Assembly: GCA_023512835.1 (NCBI GenBank)
Contig: CM042084.1
Coordinates: 57,218,793 to 57,282,792, forward strand
DNA length: 64,000 nt
Direction of reading: 5' to 3'
Origin: Taxillus chinensis
Lineage: Eukaryota > Streptophyta > Magnoliopsida > Santalales > Loranthaceae
The position numbers and the translations under genes are program-made. Shown piece after piece: positions 36,072-47,553 of the stretch; position 1 is the first letter of the stretch; every line of letters begins with the position of its first letter. The notes beneath the pieces are model-generated. The model ran no database searches. It saw only the letters and a list, made by a program, of their open reading frames with translations, and was not told the origin of the DNA.

Positions 36072-36831
36072 TGTAAAGACTTGTATTTGGGTAGTTTTGA
36101 GAGATAGCCATTCTATGGGAATGCAACTATCTAGACGGTAGTGTAGTCGTCGATGTGAGCATTTTGACTGTATCTGGGCCCGATTGTGTGTCGGGGCCCC
36201 GTTTGACCCGATTGTTGACTTTTCGGGTTTATTAGTTGACTTTGCGTTTGGGCGGTCATTTGGGTGTAACAATATCTGTTTAGTGTTGTGCTCGTCATTT
36301 CGAGCGTTTTGACTGTAATTTGACTCAATTTGGAGTTCGAGACCTTGGAGGTCAATTATTGTGTGGGGAGGTCAATCATTGACTAGGTCAATCATTAACT
36401 AGGTCAATGATTGACTAGGTCAGTTATTGGTCAATGGTTGGCAGAAATATAAATAGCAAGAAAAGAAAGAGCTTTCACTTTACGCTATCACGTTTATGCG
36501 TTTGAGAGAGAGAGAGAGAAAGAGAGAGCTTAGAGCTTGGTGCCTTAGCGATTTGGGGCGATTTGGGTTCGTGGAGTTCAAAGAATCACTCCAAGTAGGT
36601 GTCCTTAAACTCCTTATTTTGATTCTGTTTTGGATCTGCACGAATTTATGATAATATATGGGAAAGTACAGGACTACCCTTGATGTATGACTGTACAGGG
36701 TTGCATATTTGAGACAGCACCCGCGGTGTAGTCTCCATTGGTGCTAGTCACCAACCCCTTGACCTTTCAGGCGCGGGCAAGGGGAAGTCATGTTCCTAGT
36801 TCCGGGTTCCCAGGAATTTGGGGGCGTGACA
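36072..36831 (+). repeat. left LTR of the Gypsy element
   Basis: It contains thirteen TTGAC(C/T) or complementary cores at 36161-36440, a TATA box tataaatag at 36448-36456 and a GA run at 36505-36530 in the presumed leader. A block of gtcaat(c/g)att(g/a)actag units is present three times here and once in the right LTR. Confidence 0.92.
36160..36440 (+). promoter_or_regulatory. W-box-like cluster upstream of the Gypsy TATA box
   Basis: TTGACT/TTGACC or their complements occur about thirteen times in 280 bp, several as inverted pairs such as ggtcaatcattgact. TTGACY is the WRKY factor binding core. The cluster ends just before the TATA box, the usual place for an enhancer. Binding is inferred only. 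Confidence 0.5.
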
Positions 36832-36834
36832 AGT

Positions 36835-36846
36835 TGGTGTCAGAGC
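36835..36846 (+). other. primer binding site of the Gypsy element
   Basis: tggtgtcagagc, one base different from the initiator tRNA-Met complement, three bases after the LTR. Confidence 0.85.
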
Positions 36847-37331
36847 ATGGTCTAATGGACCTAGGTTAGTGAGGGGTGATTAATTGATTCCATGTGACTG
36901 GGAAAACTGTAGGGAGGGCGCCTGATCAACGCAATCCTTACATGTGTTCTAGGTTATTTTGGTGTCAGTTAGATCATCCTAGGAGCATACATGGAGATGG
37001 GGTGCATTGCTAGTGGTATGCTTGTGTGCATGTAGGGCACTAGTTTGTCCTTGTGTGTGTGATATGATTGCATTTGGTGCCAGGATGGCACGTGGCCGTG
37101 AGAGTCAGGACTCAATTGTGGTGTACCCTGAGGGGTGACACGATGTTATATGCATGGTTGTGGACCTACGGGTCGTGTGGTGTACCCTGAGAGGGGACAC
37201 GATGTTATATACATGGTTGTGGACCTACGGGTCGTGTGGTAAGAACCTACGAGTCGAATGTACCTTTAATGGTTGTTTGTGCTAACAGTACTAGTATTGA
37301 TCGTTTGTTGTTTGTTGTTGTGGCCAGTGCG

Positions 37332-38700
37332 ATGGCACCACCGAGGAGACTTATCCGAAGCCAGGGCCCGGCAGAGGAGCCCACGATAGAGTCGGGGCAC
37401 CAGGGGCAGCAGAGCCCGTAACAGAGGTCATCAGCTCCCGTTGTGGGACCTGATTTGGCTCAGGTGTTGATTCAGTTGCAGGAGGCCATGCAGGGTATGC
37501 AGGGCTCGATGAGGGATATGGCTAGAGAGGTGGATGAGCTGAAGAGGCAACAGCAGCCTCAGCAGCCACCACAGCCTCAGCAGCAGGAGGCGAGGGTGGT
37601 GCAGGATGTGCACCAACAGGAGGTCGTGATAGAACCAGCACGACGAGGAGTAGACTGGGTTGCACAGTTTTTGAAACATGCACCCAGGACTTTTGAGGAT
37701 GGTTCGCGGCCAGAGGCAGCCGAGGACTGGATTAGGTGGACAGAGGACATCTTTGAGATGATCGGGGTGCCTGATGAGGAGAGAGTGCGCGTGGCGATGC
37801 ACTATTTATTGGGTATCCCACGCAGGTGGTGGGAAGCCACTAGAGCTGTCCACGGAAATCAGATGAGCTGGAGAGAGTTTGTTGAGCGCTTCTTTGGGGA
37901 GTATTTTCCCAGCTCGACACAGTATGCACGACGGAGAGAGTATTATGAGCTTCAACAGGGTAGCTAGACAGTGAGTGAGTATATGCAAACCTTCACAGAT
38001 TTAGGGCGGTTTGCTCTTGAAGCTTGGGAAAAGGAAGCCCGTAAGACACAGGATTTTATTCAGGGCTTGAGGCCATCTCTGAAAAGACAGCTAGAACCGA
38101 TGCAGTTGACCAGCTACCGGGAGGCAGTCGACAAGGCACTCATTATTGAGTGAGGTAAGGATCAGGCGAGAGCCCAGAGGCCGGGCGGTTCGGCAGGTCC
38201 GAGCAAGAAGAGGCAGAGTGTGGAGAGCAGTGCCACTCAGCCAGAGAGGAGGCAGGTGCAAAGGGTTTCCAGCCAGGCGGTGGGACCCCGTGAAAGTTCA
38301 TCCAGCAGGAGGCCAGGGGCTTGTTGGAGTTGTGGTTTGACTGGGCATGTATCGAGAGATTGCCCGAGGAAAAAGATGACATGCTTTTGATGTGGGAAGG
38401 TGGGCCATGGAGCTAGGGAATGTGTTACCCTTAGCTCGACCAGCAGTGTAGGCCCTCGTCCAAGAGATCAGGGACAGAGGAGTGGGGCTCCGTCTCAGAG
38501 GTCAGTGCCGCCGGCACAGAGCACGCAGATGTGACCTGCGGTGCAGCAGCCTCAGCGGGAGGCACAGGGTCATGTTGATCAGCGGGGCAAGGCCCCAATG
38601 GGCCAGGCTAGTGGCAGTGGACCACGAGGGAGGACTTTTGCCTTTACCAGCAGAGAGGCAGAGGTTCCACCAGTGGACGAGGCAAGAGTAGGGCCTTCAG
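37332..38700 (+). pseudogene. Gypsy gag
   Basis: ATG at 37332 (MAPPRRLIRSQGP). A Gln/Pro-rich stretch precedes the capsid: AEDWIRWTEDIFEMIG, VRVAMHYLLGIPRRWWEATR, WREFVERFFGEYFP, then after a stop at 37965-37967 MQTFTDLGRFA. Two CCHC knuckles lie at 38322-38425: CWSCGLTGHVSRDC is intact, and the second (C-G-K-V-G-H-G-A-R-E-C) has a TGA just before its second half. Stops at about 37419, 37965 and 38151 make it inactive. Confidence 0.88.
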
Positions 38701-41700
38701 TGGTGAGAGGTACCATCATCATTTCTCATACTATTTGTTCAGTTTTGATTGATACTGGTGCTCTCCATTCTTTTATTTCGTATGCTACGGTGGTTGGATT
38801 GGAGTTAGACCAGGAGACAGTTAGTTAGTCTCTGATGGTTGCTTCACCTTTGGGTAGAATTGTGATACGTGAGAGTATCTGTCGTGCTTGTCAAGTAACA
38901 CTTGGGGGTGTTAACTTTATGTGTGATTTGTATGTTATGGAGTTAAGATGATTTTGATGTTATCCTGGGTATGGATTGGTTGGTCTCTGTGGAGGCCAAG
39001 ATTGATTATTTTCGACGGCGCATGACGTTCCTCACGCCAGAGGGCACGCGGGGTGTCTTTGTGGGTGAGTGGACTGAGGAGGCATGCAGGTTGGGACCTT
39101 TGAGGCATGGGTGGGGTGATGTGACCCACCAGTTAGCCAGCTTGATATTGGTTGACGGGAGGAGAGAGGGGAAAGCTGTTTTGCCACCCATTGTAGATCA
39201 GTTCCCAGATGTGTTTCCCGAGGACTTGGTCAGTTTGCCACCCGTGAGGGAGGTAGAGTTTTCGATTGAGCTATTACCGGGGACACTCCTATTAGGTTGG
39301 CGGCCTATCGGATGGCGCCAACAGAGCTTAGAGAGCTCAAGAGGCAGATAGATGACCTATTAGCATGAGGCTTTATTAGGTGGAGTAGCTCACCGTGGGG
39401 CGCTCCAGTGTTGTTCGCCAAGAAGGCGGATGGTTCACTTCGGCTGTGTATAGACTATCGGAAGCTGAACCAGGTGACTGTGAAGAATAGGTATCCATTG
39501 CCGAGGATCGATGACCTGTTTGATCAGTTTCGCGGTGCGAGGTGATTTTCCAAGATAGACTTGAGATCTGGATACCATCAGTTGAGGGTTAGGGAGGCAG
39601 ATATCCCTAAGACCGCGTTCAGTTGTCGTTATGGGCATTATAAGTGGCTTGTGATGCCATTTGGGCTCACGAATGCTCCAGCAGTGTTTATGGGATTGAT
39701 GAACCAAGTGTTTGCTCCATATTTAGATATGTTCATTGTGGTGTTCATCGATGATATTTTGGTCTATTCAGCGACCAAGAGGGAGCATGAGGAGCATTTG
39801 CAGGTTGTGTTACAGATCTTGCGGGAGCACCGATTGTACGCGAAGTTCACGAAATGTGACTTCTGGTTACAACAGGTACACTTCTTGGGGCATGTGGTAT
39901 CTTCGGAGGGTATCACAATGGATCCTGAGAAGATCGAGTTGGTTATGTCATGGAAGAGGCCCACGAATGTGTTTGAGATTCATAGCTTCCTTGGTTTGGC
40001 AGGCTACTATCGGAGGTTCATGGAGGATTTTTCCCGGTTGGCAGCTCCTATGACACACTTGACTAGGAAGGGAGTTCCTTTCGTTTGGTCTGATGCGTGT
40101 GAGTGCTTTCATGGAGCTAAAGGCACGATTGACCTCTGCACCTATCTTGATTCTCCCATAGGAGGGTGTGCCTTTCGAGGTGTATTGTGATGTTTCTAGG
40201 GTGGGACTAGGTTGTGTGTTGATGCAGGCTCGGCAAGTGAGTGCTTATGGATCTAAGCAGTTGAGGCCACATGAGCAGAACTATCCCATGCATGATTTGG
40301 AGTTGGCTGTAGTGATCTTTGTTTTAAAGAGCTGGCAGCATTATCTCCTTGGGGAGAAGTTTGTGGTGTATACGGACCACAAGAGCTTGCAGTATATCTT
40401 TTCTCAGCGAGACCTGAACCTTAGGCAGAGGCGGTGGGTGGAGTACCTGCAGCAGTTTCAGTTTGATATGATGTACACCCCTGGGAAGGGTAACGTGGTA
40501 GCAGATGCTCTGAGCAGGAAGAGCAGGGCCGTGGTGGCCCATTGTGCCATTAAGGAATGGGAGATGATGGGTCAATTGGCAGCAATGAGGTTGCAGATGG
40601 TGACCAGCGAGGGGCGAGGGACCCTCAGTGTTGTTGTCGCAGTCCCTGAGTTACAGCGTAGGATCATAGAGGATCAGCTAGGGGACGTTGATTGTGAGGT
40701 CATCAGGGACAGGATTCAGACTGGGCAGGCATCTTCTGATTGGACTATGGATGCATAGCATATATTGAGGTATAGGGATCGACTGATAGTTCCCACTTCT
40801 CTTCAGGAGGAGGTTCTTCGGGAATTTCACTAGTCGAGGTTAGCTGTACATCCTAGTGGGACCAAGATGTACTATGCTGTGAGGAGGCAGTATTGGTGGC
40901 CAGGCCTGAAGAAGGCCGTTGCTGATTTTGTGAGGAGGTGTTTGACCTATCAGCAAGTCAAGGTAGAGCACCTGAGGTCAGCTGGTGAGTTGCAGTCATT
41001 GCCAGTACCAAAGTGGAAATGGGACCACGTAACTATGGATTTTGTCACTGGACTTCCTCGTTCTAGGGGACACGACACCATATGGGTTATTGTGGACCGG
41101 TTGACCAAATCAGCACATTTTATTCCGATTCGGGAGACAGATCCAGTGAGGACTTTGGGACAGAGGTACCTTGATGTTATTGTGCGGTTGCATGGAGTCC
41201 CATTGTCTATTGTATCTGATCGGGATGTGAGGTTTACCTCTCCATTTTGGAGACAGTTGTAGCGAGCTTTGGGTACTAGGGTGAACCTCAGTACAGCCTT
41301 TCATCCGCAGATGGATGGTCAGTCGGAGCGGATGATTCAAACACTCGAGGATATATTGCGTGCCTGTGTCCTAGATTTTGGAGGTTGTTGGGAGACTCAC
41401 CTTCCTTTAGTGGAGTTCTCTTACAACAACAGTTATCAGGCCACGATTGGGATAGCTCCGTATGAGGCGCTGTATGGGAGGCCTTGTAGATCACCTTTGT
41501 GTTGGGCACAGACAGGAGAGACAACGGTTCTCGGTCCCGATATGGTTCGAGAAACCACGAAGATAGTGCAGCTGATTCGACAGCGAATGTTGACAGCGCA
41601 GAGTAGGCAAAAGTCCTACGCGGACCAGAGGCATCGACCCTTGCAGTTTGAGGTGGGTGACCGTGTATTTTTGCGGGTTTCACCGTGTCGAGGGCATCGG

Positions 41701-42120
41701 AGGTTTGGGCGTGGGTCCAAACTTTCCCCTCATTTTGTGGGGCCGTTTGAGATTGTTGCCACCGTGGGCGCAGTGGCTTACCGGTTAGCTTTGCCACCGG
41801 AGTTGGCGTGAGTAGATGATGTGTTTCATGTGTCTCAGTTGAGACGGTATCACCCAGATCCTTCTCATGTGTTGGACTATCATGAGATAGACTTGGCTGA
41901 TGATGGTGCCGTTGTTGAGATGCCAGCACAGATTTTGGACAGGCGGGACCAGGTCTTGCGGGGCAAGACGATCCCACTAGTTCGGGTGTTATGGCGACAC
42001 CGAGGCATGGAGGAGCAGACTTGGGAGAAAGAGAGCCAGATGTGGGTTCTTCATCCTGAGCTGTTCGAGGACGATCAGTCCCGAGGTGGGGAGGATGTGA
42101 TGACCTTTCCTGAGGTATGA
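38701..42120 (+). pseudogene. Gypsy pol with chromodomain-like end
   Basis: Protease DTGALHSFIS (38751 on). [48 protein letters not shown], catalytic FIDDILVYS (39744 on), [12 protein letters not shown]. RNase [13 protein letters not shown] and VYTDHKSLQYIF. Integrase: [58 protein letters not shown]. The C-terminal chromodomain-like module (41820-42117) has FHVSQLRRYHPD and KVLWRH-type LVRVLWRHRGMEEQTWE. Stops occur at several places, including near 38826, 39367, 39543, 40756 and 41260, with a frame change near 40170. The chromodomain in this lineage steers integration to heterochromatin. Confidence 0.92.
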
Positions 42121-42318
42121 GTTATGTTTTATGCATTTGTTTTGCATATGTTGTTTGAGATGCGGTTTAGCTTGTTGTTGTTGGATTTTGTCAGTCCTTT
42201 TGGCTGCATTGCACATGTGTGATCAGTGATCATGTTTTATGTTTTATTGTTGGGACATTGAGCTTGAATTTTGCTATGTCCTTTGGGCATGTGTTTTATT
42301 TTCGAGGACGAAAAGTCC

Positions 42319-42332
42319 TAAGGTGGGGAGGA
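42319..42332 (+). other. Gypsy polypurine tract
   Basis: aaggtggggaggat immediately before the right LTR, the typical chromovirus PPT. Confidence 0.85.
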
Positions 42333-42729
42333 TGTAAAGACTCGTATTTGGGTAGTTTTGAGAGATAGTCATTCTATGGGAATGCAACTATCTGGACGGT
42401 AGTGTAGTCGTCGATGTGAGCATTTTGACTGTATCTGGGCCCGATTCCGTGTCGGGGCCCCGTTTGACCCGATTGTTGACTTTTCGGGGTTTATTGGTTA
42501 ACTTTGCGTTTGGGCGGTCATTTGGGTGTAATAATATTTGTTTAGTGTTGTGCTCGTCATTTCGAGCGTTTTGACTGTAATTTGACTCAACTTGGAGTTC
42601 GAGACCTTGGAGGTCAATTATTGTGTGAGGAGGTCAATCATTGACTAGGTCAGTTATTGGTCAATGGCTGGCAGAAATATAAATAGCAGGAAAAGAAAGA
42701 GCTTTCACTTTACACTATCACGTTTGTGT

Positions 42730-42772
<43 letters not shown>

Positions 42773-43070
42773 AGCTTGGTGCCTTAGCGATTTGGGGCGA
42801 TTTGGGTTCGTGGAGTTCAAAGAATCACTCCAAGTAGGTGTCCTTAAACTCCTTATTTTGATTCTGTTTTGGATCTGCACGAATTTATGATGATATATGG
42901 GAAAGTACAGGACTACCCTTCATGTTTGACTGTACAGGGTTGCATATTTGAGACAACACCCGTGGTGTAGTCTCCATTGGTGCTAGTCACCAACCCCTTG
43001 ACCTTTCGGGTGCGGGCAAGGGGAAGTCATGTTCCTAGTTCCGGGTTCCATGGAATTTGGGGGCGTGACA
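42333..43070 (+). repeat. right LTR of the Gypsy element
   Basis: 738 bp. It starts tgtaaagactcg and ends gggcgtgaca. TATA box at 42678-42686. The GA run (42733-42768) is longer than in the left LTR, and it lacks two of the three gtcaatcattgactag-type units. Confidence 0.93.
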
Positions 43071-43075
43071 ATCAG

Positions 43076-43723
43076 AGTGCTTACTCCGCATCAGCGCTTT
43101 CTTACTCCGCAAGAGTTCCTTACTCCGCGTGAGTTAAAGGATCGGATGGCTTACTCCGTATCAACACATCCTTACTCCGCATGAGTAACAGGTTCGGATT
43201 CCTTACTCCGCATCTAGTTTCCTTACTCCGTGCGAATAAAGATTTGTGTCCTTATTCCGCACAAGTCGTTCCTTATTCCGCATGTATGGAAAACTCGGAT
43301 TTCTTACTCCGTGTCTTCTTTTCCTTAGTCTGCTTGAGTGGAAGGCTTAGCCTTTTACTCCGCGATAACTATGTCTTACTCCGTGCGACTTGTAGACTAG
43401 GATTCTTACTCTGTATCTATTTGACTTGGTCCATTTAAGGTGTTAGGCGTAGTTTCCTTAGTCTGTAGCATTAAGTGTTTAGTCCGCACGAATGGTCATT
43501 ATTCCGTATGAAGGAGAGGCTTGGTTATTTACCAAGTGTTTTGACGACACTCACTCTTGTTCGGATTAAGATTATGTATCTTGTCCTTAGCTTTGCTCTC
43601 ATGAGTGTAGGTCCAGATTAAGATCATATCTTCTGCAACAACTTAAGATAAAACAACCAAAGTCTCAAATCAAATTACATAGGGTTTTATCTACATCATC
43701 CAAATTCTGGGCTTTATCCAACA
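43076..43723 (-). repeat. 5' LTR of element B, segment 3
   Basis: It completes the B LTR after the Gypsy insertion (agtgcttactccgc on, matching 11292 to 11941). It ends ccaaca, then ttgtc, the TSD in element C's ORF. With the other two segments the LTR totals about 1435 bp, close to the 1430 bp of its partner. Confidence 0.92.
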
Positions 43724-45684
43724 TTGTCCATTGGGGCACTCTCAACAATAAAGGCAGGCTGAACAGCATCAGATGTAAAGGTACCTCTCCCCCTAAGGCT
43801 GGAAAGGCTTGGCCCGATGAACAGTGGTCTTCACAGTACGTGGAAGTGAACCAGGAGTGGAATGACATACTGGTGGAAAAGGACCCGACTTGGAAAGTAG
43901 AGTCTACAGAGTGGCTTGGAAGTTCTTCATCATACCATAAAGGAAATCAAGCTTCTCAGTAGATGTTTGATGTCTTTGCCTAACTTTGGCACTTAATTGC
44001 TGGAAAGGATCTTCCATGATATTCATCTTCATATCGAGGGTAGCAACAATGGAAGTAAGCTCAACAACATGTGCTATTCCTTGAGAAATAATAGTTCAAC
44101 AATCGCAACCTTGTTTGTTAAAGTGTCCTTTACTACTGTGACCTCTTGACGTACAACCACCAAAATGGCGTCATAGTGTGCATATTTATCATCTAATAGC
44201 TTGGAGAATTGAGACTGAGTGAAGGTTGTTGCCTCAGTCTGTGTAGAAACAACAGCAAAAGAGTCACAAGCATCAATATCATCAGGAGATAACGGCTCAG
44301 CAGCATCATCAATAGAAGAGCTGTCTGTAGCATCAACATCTCTCTTGGCGACTTTCTACTCACCATAGAGGGTAAAATTGGAAATGGCCATGTCTAAATC
44401 CTGTCCTTGTAAGTCCATGGTTAAATAACCTTTTTCAACTCCCCATTTGAGCACTTCATTCTTAGAAATAAGACATTGTCCACAATTGACCCATATATCA
44501 TATTATGCTTTTGGAGCAATGTGAGCCTTAGCATAGATAACCCATAGATTTTGGAGTCCTTGTGAGGTAAGTTTATTGAAAGGCATTGAAATAATATCTT
44601 CAGCAATAGGTGTCTTCTAGTAGTTGGCTTACGATATGGCTCCTCAGATAGTAAATCAACAAAGTTTGCCTTAGACTACTCTGTAACAAGAGCAAGTACC
44701 TAAGTAAAAGTATCAACAGTCTCTTGAGCTTAAATAGAAACAGATGGTGATAGTTGTGGGGGTTGAGAAATGAAAGGTTGCTCCCCCTTAAGCTGTGCCA
44801 GATGGGTTTGGAAGTTAGTTTGTAAGCTCTCTTTAACCAGCTTAACAGCCTCATCTAGCATTTCCATGTAACTTTTAGAGCTCCTTCGAGACTCTATTGA
44901 CTTAGTGCATAAGATTGCTTCTTAAATGAAGATTGAACTTTAGATTCTTATGGAACCATCCCAGGTTTCTTCCTCTCAACATTTGTAGAAGGGACATTTG
45001 TTGTCTAAAACTTTCTAGCTTCAGCCTTTTTATTCTCCAAAAATCATTTTAACACTAGCCTAGAGGGATACTCTATTGTAGGTCTAATGTGAAAGACTGT
45101 AGGATGTAAAGACTTAAACATGACAGTCAAAATCCTACCAAAACCTTTATTATCTGCCTTACTCTTCATGAGAGAATAAACAATACTATCCCAATCTACT
45201 TCTATACCTTTGTCCAAATAATACATATACTTGAGCTATTCTCCACTCACAGAATCAAAGGATGTCCTTTTACACATAAGGCAATAGCCAATAACCATGG
45301 CATAAAATATATTGATTCCACTAAAGCCATTCCTTTGTATATCAGTTCTCTTACTTTTAGGTGCCTCATAGTTTAACTCACTTAACATTTCAGTAGTGTT
45401 AAAAATTAGATTGTTAACATGAGCACTAGGAAGAGAGAAAATGGACCATATGATATCAGCAATGATATTAACATCGGTACCTTGAACTCTGGAGATAATC
45501 TGATTTGGCTCTTCCAAAATCTGAACTTTCTCATAGAAGGTAACAATATCTTCAAGGAACATATCACCCAATCTTGTACACAGATTATGTAATGCTGATT
45601 CTTATAATCGAGAGAGAGCCTCGTCTCTCTAGCTGACATTGGAGCGTTCAAGATAGCTTCAATCAATAACATGGCCAAGGTTGA
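43724..45684 (-). pseudogene. element C third ORF, N-terminal and middle part
   Basis: On the minus strand this continues the ORF that starts at 47553. MGDMFLEDIVTFYEKVQIL and RVQGTDVNIIADIIWSIFSL (45571 on) line up with A's LIDDILEYYQRIRC and VRGESILITPDVL blocks. EVDWDSIVYSL and GFGRILTVMFKSLHP (45200-45090) line up with PMDWGMFLF and ILSIVFRHLHP. A low-complexity linker rich in Ser/Thr/Val follows to the B insertion at 43724, after which the ORF resumes at 10511. Several frameshifts and stops are present. Similarity to A is low but ordered. Confidence 0.6.
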
Positions 45685-47508
45685 TGTTACGCCCTCAAAT
45701 TCCAATGAACCCGAAACCAAGAGCATGACTTTCCCTTGCTCGCACCTGAAAGGTCAAGGGATTGGTGATAAGCACTAATAGAGACTACATCGCGGGTGCT
45801 GTCTATATCATGCAAATATGTATAGTCATATATTAAGGGTAATCCTGTACTTTCTCATACATCATCATGCACATAATATGTCAAAGTCATACAAACATCA
45901 CATCACAGATAGTGTGCAAATACAACTGTCCACGGACTCATGACTGAGATACGATACATAACTAATACAAAATATAATACTATATCATACATCAGAGTAG
46001 TGGACACGTCTTCTTGGAAAAAAATCCTCCACTAGTCTCGGGTCGCACCTAAAAAGAATAAATAACAAAGTAGGGGTGAGCTACAAGCTCAGTAGATGAC
46101 CCCAAACTCCACATTACTATATTATGCAAAACAGATAAGTTTATACTACATGCTCAATGTATTTGTGCAAAGTACATCAGGACCTAGCCTACCCACACAG
46201 GATAGCTTATTCACGATTCTTAATAGGATCCTAGCTCATGGCACTCAGCCCTAGCACCATGAGCTCAATAACTTAACTCAGGCCACAACCTGTCACCATG
46301 AGCTCAACAGCTCAACCTAGGCCTTAGCCTATCACATCAATCACATAACACAATCTGTGCATCATAGTGATAATACACCAACAAGTCATGGAGCCCAAAG
46401 CCCAAATCCTCAAATCAACATAAGTATGACATTAGGGTTCACAATACTCCCTCTATAACCGAGGTCAGTCTCCACAAGTTTATCCTCACGCCTTAACCAA
46501 AAGTGAGAAATTTTGTAAAAGGTATTTTCTTGAAATAAAAAGTCCCGACAATGGTTTCTCATATCATAACTAAGATGACCTGATTTTTGGGGATTTTTTC
46601 GAGAAATATAACCCCACTTCGCAAATAGTCACCTCAAACCAAAAGTTAGATTTTCGGGGATTTAGTACTAATTTTTATTTTTCACATTTTGAAGGAGTGA
46701 GAATTTGATTTTCTAGTATTTTTCTTTAAATCCAAAAGGGGGGGTATTTCTTTATTTATATTGTAATTTAAGTAAATTTACGTCGACATGGTCGACATGT
46801 CATCTGTACTTGCCTAATCGGGTCTACAACCTACTGTTCATCGGAAATCCAATCTAATGACTTCCCAAACACAGTCCTAAGCATCAATTCAACATTAAAA
46901 TGGGTTTCTAATTCCTCCTAGTCTAGCTAGGCTACACAAACAACCTAACCTTAAGGTTTTTACCCCAAATTCGAGCTTTTCCCCAATTCCTAGGGTTTAT
47001 CACGAAATTCAGATAAAGAGTATAAAAGTATAGGAACACCTACCTGAAATGATTATGGAGGATCGAACAAGCTCAAAATTCCCCAAATCGAAGGCTCAAA
47101 GCTTCCCTCTCTCTAAACTCTCCAATACACGAACGATGAAACGTAATGTGAAAACTCTGTTTCTTTTCCTCCTATTTATATTTTTGCATTTTCTTTTATT
47201 AACAAATCCCAAATATAATAATTGACTTCTCAGGGTCACGAACTCCAAATTGAGCCCAAGTATTATCAAAACACTCAAAATGACGAACACATCACTATCC
47301 AAATATTTTTCAACCCAATTGATCACTCAAATGCAAGATCAATCAATAAACCCCGAGAAAGTTAACAATTGGATCACTTGGGGACCTGACCCGAAATCGG
47401 GCTCAAGTATTGTCAAAATGCTCACATCGATGACCACAATACTGTCCAGATGTTTTCAGCATCAGAGAAAGGCTATCTCTCAATCCTACCCAAATACGGG
47501 TCTTTACA
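45685..47508 (-). repeat. Gypsy solo LTR
   Basis: 1824 bp, starting tgttacgccctc and ending gggtctttaca, the same terminal sequences as the Gypsy LTR at 36072 read in reverse (tgtaaagac...). A perfect 5-bp TSD gttga is at 45680-45684 and 47509-47513. Reversed, it has a TATA box (tataaatagg, near 47171-47180) and a CT/GA-rich leader. No internal gag-pol is present, so it is the product of LTR-LTR recombination. It is longer than the 738-760 bp LTRs of the intact Gypsy, indicating a different but related family. Confidence 0.9.
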
Positions 47509-47553
47509 GTTGACATCATGAAGTTCATATTCCAATGATGTTTTAGGTGCCAT
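47509..47553 (-). pseudogene. element C third ORF, first 15 codons
   Basis: ATGGCACC at 47553 (minus) opens MAPKTSLEYELHDVN, matching the MAPKTSL/MAPRTSL starts of B and A. The solo LTR was inserted after codon 15. A pyrimidine-rich leader (ccttcaccttctctct) precedes the ATG. Confidence 0.75.

Larger units (their letters stand above)
36072..43070 (+). mobile_element. Gypsy chromovirus (Tekay/Del-like)
   Basis: LTRs 36072-36831 (760 bp) and 42333-43070 (738 bp), TG...CA, flanked by gtcag (36067-36071) and atcag (43071-43075), a 4/5 duplication. PBS follows the left LTR and PPT precedes the right one. Gene order gag, PR, RT, RNase H, IN, then a chromodomain-like C-terminus places it in the chromoviruses. 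It is inserted in B's 5' LTR independently of A. LTRs show about ten differences in the first 225 bp plus a repeat-number difference, and the coding region has many stops. Confidence 0.93.
10512..43723 (-). mobile_element. Copia (Sirevirus-like) element B, interrupted by A and Gypsy
   Basis: LTRs start tgttggtcc and end ccaaca. The 5-bp flanks are gtgtc (10507-10511) and ttgtc (43724-43728), a 4/5 match. It runs on the minus strand: 5' LTR at the right (split in three), PBS near 22184, gag, PR-IN-RT-RH, a spacer with internal polypurine tracts, a third ORF, PPT and 3' LTR at the left. Its own length without the two insertions is about 13 kb. LTRs differ at roughly ten sites in the first 190 bp, more than in A, which agrees with B being the older host of A. 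Confidence 0.9.
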
